In this document: piece after piece, positions 5,102 to 7,929 of the stretch | Position numbering within the stretch: position 1 is the stretch's first letter | How the letters are laid out: the number at the start of each line of letters is the position of its first letter | NCBI GenBank assembly: GCA_025927515.1 | Contig: JAICLG010000136.1 | Location: 1-7,929, forward strand | Direction of reading: 5' to 3' | Source of the DNA: Hyphomicrobium sp. | Lineage (GTDB): Bacteria; Pseudomonadota; Alphaproteobacteria; Rhizobiales; Hyphomicrobiaceae | Length of the DNA stretch: 7,929 bases | Position numbers and translations under genes: made by a program | Notes under the pieces: generated by a model | The model's input: the letters and a program-made list of their open reading frames with translations, nothing else | Databases searched by the model: none | What the model was told of the DNA's origin: nothing

Positions 5102-5278
5102 TTGAAGCACTTCATTCAGGTCATACAAGCGGCGCTCGCCTGTGTGATTATGGTGGCCGCGGTTTTCAGCGTCCCGGTATTTGCCACGGCCTTCCCGATA
5201 CACATCGACGTATCGCTCTCGAAGTGGAAACAGCTATTCCCTAGTCACCGGCCTTCGGATAACCAGCTGCCCACCTAA
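5102..5278 (+). CDS. 58-residue exported peptide precursor, unknown function
   Basis: Reading from TTG at 5102, the product starts MKHFIQVIQAALACVIMVAA and continues through a hydrophobic core to a likely cut after SVPVFA, leaving about 31 residues starting TAFPIHIDVSLSKWKQLFP. GAGG (5089-5092) is 9 bases upstream of this TTG. The alternative GTG at 5093 (three more residues, MRR) begins inside the ribosome site and is less likely. The upstream CAAAGAGG octamer is the same as before the genes at 3635 and 4231. Unlike its three neighbours the mature peptide has no Cys and is not Gly/His-rich, so it is not an obvious family member. A terminator follows 15 bases after the stop. It could instead be anchored by the uncleaved hydrophobic segment. 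Confidence 0.55.
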   Translation: MKHFIQVIQAALACVIMVAAVFSVPVFATAFPIHIDVSLSKWKQLFPSHRPSDNQLPT

Positions 5279-5293
5279 GAATTCTCGAAATGA

Positions 5294-5319
5294 AAAGGCC
5301 ATATTCGAACGTGGCCTTT
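5294..5319 (+). terminator. Rho-independent terminator of the small peptide gene
   Basis: AAAGGCCA (5294-5301) and TGGCCTTT (5312-5319) form a perfect 8-bp stem with a 10-base loop, 15 bases after the stop at 5278. It supports the small frame before it being a transcribed unit and separates it from the LemA operon. Confidence 0.7.
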
Positions 5320-5547
5320 GTCGTTCTTCGACGTTCTTGGTCGCTCCCACTTATCAAACTCAGCACGAACTCTGCCTACGAATTATAACGTCACTAAGCG
5401 TTGTAGAGAGAGCGTTTCAGGTATTCGCACTGACGCTTGAATGCAGCGGTAGAAGCTCATAGGAAAGTGACGGGCTTTCCCCGCCCAGCGAAGCTCACTG
5501 CGCGTGCGCCCGATTTGGAGCGCCAAAACAGAGGGACGATCCGCGCC
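5320..5547 (+). other. Upstream region of the LemA operon
   Basis: No gene is seen on the plus strand; the minus-strand frame 5383-5946 is a shadow of lemA. A TATAAC at 5384-5389 is a fair -10 box without a good -35. A weaker pair, TTGAAT (5437-5442) and TAGGAA (5460-5465), has a 17-base spacer. The inverted repeat GGAAAG/CTTTCC (5462-5480) would be in the leader if the upstream promoter is used. No promoter can be assigned firmly. Confidence 0.3.
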
Positions 5548-6168
5548 ATGACTGTAACGAGCAGAATTTTTATCATCAGACCGCTCGCGTTTCTCGCGGT
5601 CGTCGTAGCGGCGCTGACGAGCGCAGGCTGCGGCATCAACACGATTCCGACCTACGAACAGCAGGCCAAGGCCGCCTGGAGCGAAGTGCTCAACCAGTAC
5701 AAGCGGCGCACCGATCTCATCCCGAACCTCGTCGAATCCGTGAAGGGCTTTGCTAATCAAGAAAAGACCGTGCTGACCGAGGTTACCGAAGCGCGCAAGC
5801 AGGCAACGAACGTTCAATTGCCGCCCGACATTCTGACCAACCCCGATGCGATGAAGAAATTCCAGGACGCCCAAGCGACCCTCGGCGGCGCCCTCGGGCG
5901 GCTGATGGCGGTCGTCGAACGTTATCCCGACATCAAGTCCGGGCAAAACTTCCTCGCCTTGCAGAGTGAGCTTGCCGGCACCGAGAACCGCATCGCCATC
6001 GCGCGTCGCGACTACATCGAGGCGGTCCGAAACTACAATACCGAGATCACGACGTTCCCCGGCCGCCTCTGGAAAACGGCGCTCTACCCGTCAGCGAAGG
6101 AAATGGCGACATTCGACATTCCAGCAGAAGAACAGAAAGTACCGAAGGTCGACTTCAGCAAGCCATAG
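5548..6168 (+). CDS. lemA: LemA family lipoprotein
   Basis: A 206-residue member of the LemA family, envelope proteins with a long helical extracytoplasmic domain and often an N-terminal anchor. The N-terminus (residues 1-28) is Arg-bearing and hydrophobic and ends LTSAGC, so Cys28 is a plausible lipid-modified cysteine. The family core follows at once: NTIPTYEQQAKAAW (about 30-43), NQYKRRTDLIPNLVESVKGF (47-66), an ERYPDIKSGQNF block (about 128-139) and RIAIARRDYIEAVRNYN (about 151-167). The start at ATG 5548 is chosen because it puts the signal sequence at the N-terminus; the in-frame ATG at 5437 would add 37 unlike residues. GAGGGA lies 11 bases upstream. Immediately followed (2 bases) by a TPM-domain gene, the usual partner of LemA. 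Its molecular function remains poorly known. Confidence 0.93.
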   Translation: MTVTSRIFIIRPLAFLAVVVAALTSAGCGINTIPTYEQQAKAAWSEVLNQYKRRTDLIPNLVESVKGFANQEKTVLTEVTEARKQATNVQLPPDILTNPDAMKKFQDAQATLGGALGRLMAVVERYPDIKSGQNFLALQSELAGTENRIAIARRDYIEAVRNYNTEITTFPGRLWKTALYPSAKEMATFDIPAEEQKVPKVDFSKP

Positions 6169-6170
6169 CG

Positions 6171-7040
6171 GTGCCGATCCTCAACCACTTCGCGGAACTC
6201 CGTTCCATGATTGGCGCAGCAATCGCGGCTCGGTCTTTGGCATCACGCCGCAAGCTTCAGACAGGCATACGCGTTGTGCTTCTCGCGGCCCTCGCCGCGT
6301 CTGCTCTCGTCGCGACGGCATCCGCGGCGCCGAATTATCCGAAGCTGACCGGCCGCGTCACCGATCAGGCTGGTCTTCTTTCAGCTTCGGATAAGGCGGA
6401 CATAGAGAGTGAACTCGCCGCGATCGAACAAACCTCGACCGATCAGATCGCCATCGTCACCGTCAACTCCCTCGACGGATATTCCATCGAGGACTACGGC
6501 ATCGGCCTCGCAAGACAATGGGGTATCGGACAAAAGGGCAAGGACAACGGCATCCTGCTCATCGTCGCGCCGAACGATCATAAAGTTCGCATCGAGGTCG
6601 GCCGCCGCCTCGAACCCTTCATGACCGACACGATGTCGGCCCTGATCATTCACAATGCCATTCTCCCGAAATTCCGCCGTGGCGATTATGCGGGCGGCAT
6701 CAAGGACGGCGTGCGCGATATCAAGACCGTTCTCCTGGGCGATCCGGAAGAGGTGAAGCGGCGCGCGGCGGGCGGACGGACACCGCACGACGATCCGACG
6801 GCTATGATGCACCTGCTCGTCTTCTTCCTCATTGTGGCATTGATCATGTGGATCAATTATCGCAACGCGCGCGCTATGGGTCCCGGCATGCCCGGAAATC
6901 CGCGCCGTCGCGGCGGCATCATCTTTATTCCAGGAGGTTCGGGCAGCTGGGGTGGCGGCTGGTCCGGAGGCGGTGGTGGAGGCGGGTGGTCAGGTGGCGG
7001 CGGCGATTTCGGTGGCGGCGGCGCATCCGGGAGCTGGTAG
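6171..7040 (+). CDS. Secreted TPM-domain protein, YgcG-like, membrane-anchored
   Basis: A 289-residue protein. Hydrophobic signal segment 33-50 with likely cut near ATASA (about 48-52); TPM fold about 57-190, beginning PKLTGRVTDQAGLLS and including DQIAIVTVNS (91-100), the block LARQWGIGQKGKDNGILLIV (113-132) and RIEVGRRLEPFMTD (140-153). A membrane helix follows at about 213-229 (AMMHLLVFFLIVALIMW). The basic linker is followed by a Gly/Ser/Trp tail (254-289) ending GGGGASGSW, typical of the family. TPM domains are extracytoplasmic and in some members bind calcium or have phosphatase activity; activity here is unproven. The GTG at 6171, 2 bases after the lemA stop, lacks a clear ribosome site; ATG at 6207 is a possible shorter start. 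Translation is probably coupled to lemA. Confidence 0.9.
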   Translation: MPILNHFAELRSMIGAAIAARSLASRRKLQTGIRVVLLAALAASALVATASAAPNYPKLTGRVTDQAGLLSASDKADIESELAAIEQTSTDQIAIVTVNSLDGYSIEDYGIGLARQWGIGQKGKDNGILLIVAPNDHKVRIEVGRRLEPFMTDTMSALIIHNAILPKFRRGDYAGGIKDGVRDIKTVLLGDPEEVKRRAAGGRTPHDDPTAMMHLLVFFLIVALIMWINYRNARAMGPGMPGNPRRRGGIIFIPGGSGSWGGGWSGGGGGGGWSGGGGDFGGGGASGSW

Positions 7041-7044
7041 CGCA

Positions 7045-7077
7045 ATGGCGAAACAACAAGGCGGTTGCAACCGATGA
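7045..7077 (+). CDS. Possible 10-codon leader ORF before the second TPM gene
   Basis: ATG at 7045 opens MAKQQGGCNR and stops with TGA at 7075-7077, overlapping the ATG of the next gene as ATGA. GGGAG at 7029-7033 is 11 bases upstream. It would deliver ribosomes to a downstream start whose own ribosome site is poor (AAGG, 12 bases away). It may equally be chance in a 33-base gap. Confidence 0.2.
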   Translation: MAKQQGGCNR

Positions 7078-7694
7078 GCTTCATCAGCAGCACGGATGCC
7101 GAGCGGATTTCCGAGGCGATCACCAGCGCCGAACGGACCACGTCCGGCGAGATCGTCGCTGTCATCGCCGAGAAGAGCAGTCGCTATCAGCACATTCCCT
7201 TTATGTGGGCTGCGCTTTTGGCTCTTATCGTGCCGTGGCCGCTCATTCATTTCACCTGGATGAATGTGCAGCTGATTTTTCTCATTCAGCTTTTTGTTTT
7301 TTTGGCGCTTCTGGCGCTTGCTTGGCACCCGAAGGTGCGCATGGCGCTTGTTCCAAAGTCGATCGCCAACGCCAACGCCCGGCGGCGTGCCAGCGAGCAG
7401 TTCATCGCCCAGAACCTGCACACGACGGCGGGGCGTACCGGCGTCCTTCTTTTCGTTTCCGTCGCCGAGCAACGTGTCGAGATCATCGCCGATGCCGGTA
7501 TCGACGCGCGGGTGCCGAAGGGTACGTGGCAAGCCATTGTCAATGAATTCACGCGCGCAATTGGCGAAGGCCGGGCCGTGGACGGCTTCGTTCGCGCGAT
7601 CGAGCAGATCGGCGCGCATCTCTCAGAACACTTCCCTCCAGGTTCGATCGATCCCAATGAGCTTCCTGATCATCTGATCGTTTTGCGGAACTGA
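7074..7694 (+). CDS. TPM-domain membrane protein (COG3762-type)
   Basis: A 206-residue predicted inner-membrane protein. The N-terminal 35 residues (DAERISEAITSAERTTSGEIVAV...) form the start of a TPM-like fold; two closely spaced hydrophobic segments (about 43-60 and 66-84) then interrupt it; the fold resumes at about 100-185 with ARRRASEQFIAQNL, RTGVLLFVSVAEQRVEIIADAGI and the end helix FVRAIEQIGAHLSEHFP. This split layout is that of the short membrane TPM family often encoded after LemA and the secreted TPM protein. No signal peptide. Start: ATG at 7074 gives the expected N-terminus; a TTG at 7065 is the only nearby alternative. The gap after the first TPM gene is 33 bases, so the three genes form one operon. 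Biochemical function is unknown. Confidence 0.88.
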   Translation: MSFISSTDAERISEAITSAERTTSGEIVAVIAEKSSRYQHIPFMWAALLALIVPWPLIHFTWMNVQLIFLIQLFVFLALLALAWHPKVRMALVPKSIANANARRRASEQFIAQNLHTTAGRTGVLLFVSVAEQRVEIIADAGIDARVPKGTWQAIVNEFTRAIGEGRAVDGFVRAIEQIGAHLSEHFPPGSIDPNELPDHLIVLRN

Positions 7695-7745
7695 CGTTGC
7701 GTTGTGCTAGAACCCCGTGAGGGCATCGCACGGCGGAGGGAAGCA

Positions 7746-7929
7746 ATGGCAACAGCCGATCTCAGCGGCTCGGCCTCGGATGAAAGGTCCGCGGCGGGCG
7801 ACACGGCCGTTCGTGCGCCGCGCCGCGCTCGCGTTTCGTGGATGCTCTTCGATTGGGCCACGCAGCCGCACTACACCTTGGTGCAGACGTTCCTGTTCGC
7901 TCCCTATTTCGCGAACACCGTCGTCCAGA
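7746..7929 (+). CDS. MFS transporter, Atg22/UMF1 family (5' part, cut by window)
   Basis: The first 61 codons of a gene running off the right edge. A polar, Ala/Arg-rich N-terminus of about 30 residues is followed by VSWMLFDWATQPHYTLVQTF and LFAPYFANTVVQ, the first membrane helix and characteristic opening (W-x-x-x-D-W-A-x-Q-P, then F-A-P-Y-F-A) of the UMF1 branch of the major facilitator superfamily, related to fungal Atg22. Substrate unknown. The ATG has an excellent GGAGG (7735-7739) 6 bases upstream. The 51-base gap from the TPM gene has no convincing terminator; a weak promoter-like pair (TTGCGG at 7683, GCTAGA at 7706) could serve it, or it may be read through from lemA. Confidence 0.85.
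   Translation, partial: MATADLSGSASDERSAAGDTAVRAPRRARVSWMLFDWATQPHYTLVQTFLFAPYFANTVVQ

Noticed and set aside
5383..5946. Minus-strand 187-residue frame opposite lemA
   Set aside because: Shadow of a confidently identified gene.
6848..7546. Plus-strand 232-residue Arg/Trp/His-rich frame across the two TPM genes
   Set aside because: Alternative frame of two well-supported genes; its composition comes from reading Gly codons out of frame.

Overview
The window looks like chromosome from an alphaproteobacterium, probably of the order Hyphomicrobiales. The evidence is the gene order of the left operon, the GC-rich codons of its housekeeping genes, the sequence of the LemA and TPM proteins, and a cluster of tiny secreted Gly/His/Arg-rich proteins of a kind common in that order. 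No genus can be named. There is no sign of insertion sequences, phage genes, CRISPR arrays or an origin. Positions 1-98 hold only the 3' flank of the first gene.

Left part (99-2490, minus strand): a tight four-gene housekeeping operon concerned with protein quality. It reads, in transcription order, a prolyl-tRNA editing protein (YbaK/ProXp-ala-like), a thioredoxin-TPR chaperedoxin (CnoX/YbbN type), a LON substrate-binding-domain protein and a Trm112-family protein. Gaps are 5, 30 and 14 bases. Shine-Dalgarno positions favour starts shorter than the longest open frames for the first two genes.

Middle (2554-3035): a tRNA-Gly(GCC) gene with encoded CCA lies divergent to the operon. Both transcription units could use promoters built around one self-complementary TTGCAA box. 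After the tRNA comes about 300 bases without a convincing gene but with a run of perfect short inverted repeats.

Accessory part (3036-5278): a chain of very small exported proteins. One, on the minus strand, is Ser/Asn/Gly-rich and disordered, perhaps preceded by an overlapping 62-residue frame. Four follow on the plus strand: a Gly-rich repeat protein, a His/Tyr-rich protein, an Arg/Trp-rich protein and a 58-residue peptide precursor. Three of the four end in the same Cys-x8-Cys aromatic/basic motif, although the rest of each protein differs. Clear intrinsic terminators follow three of the four plus-strand genes, so these appear to be separately transcribed units rather than one operon. This family is the least explained content of the window.

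Right part (5548-7694, plus strand): an envelope operon of LemA lipoprotein, a secreted, membrane-anchored TPM-domain protein with a Gly-rich tail, and a second TPM-type membrane protein with an internal membrane hairpin. At the right edge begins an Atg22/UMF1-like MFS transporter, cut by the window end.
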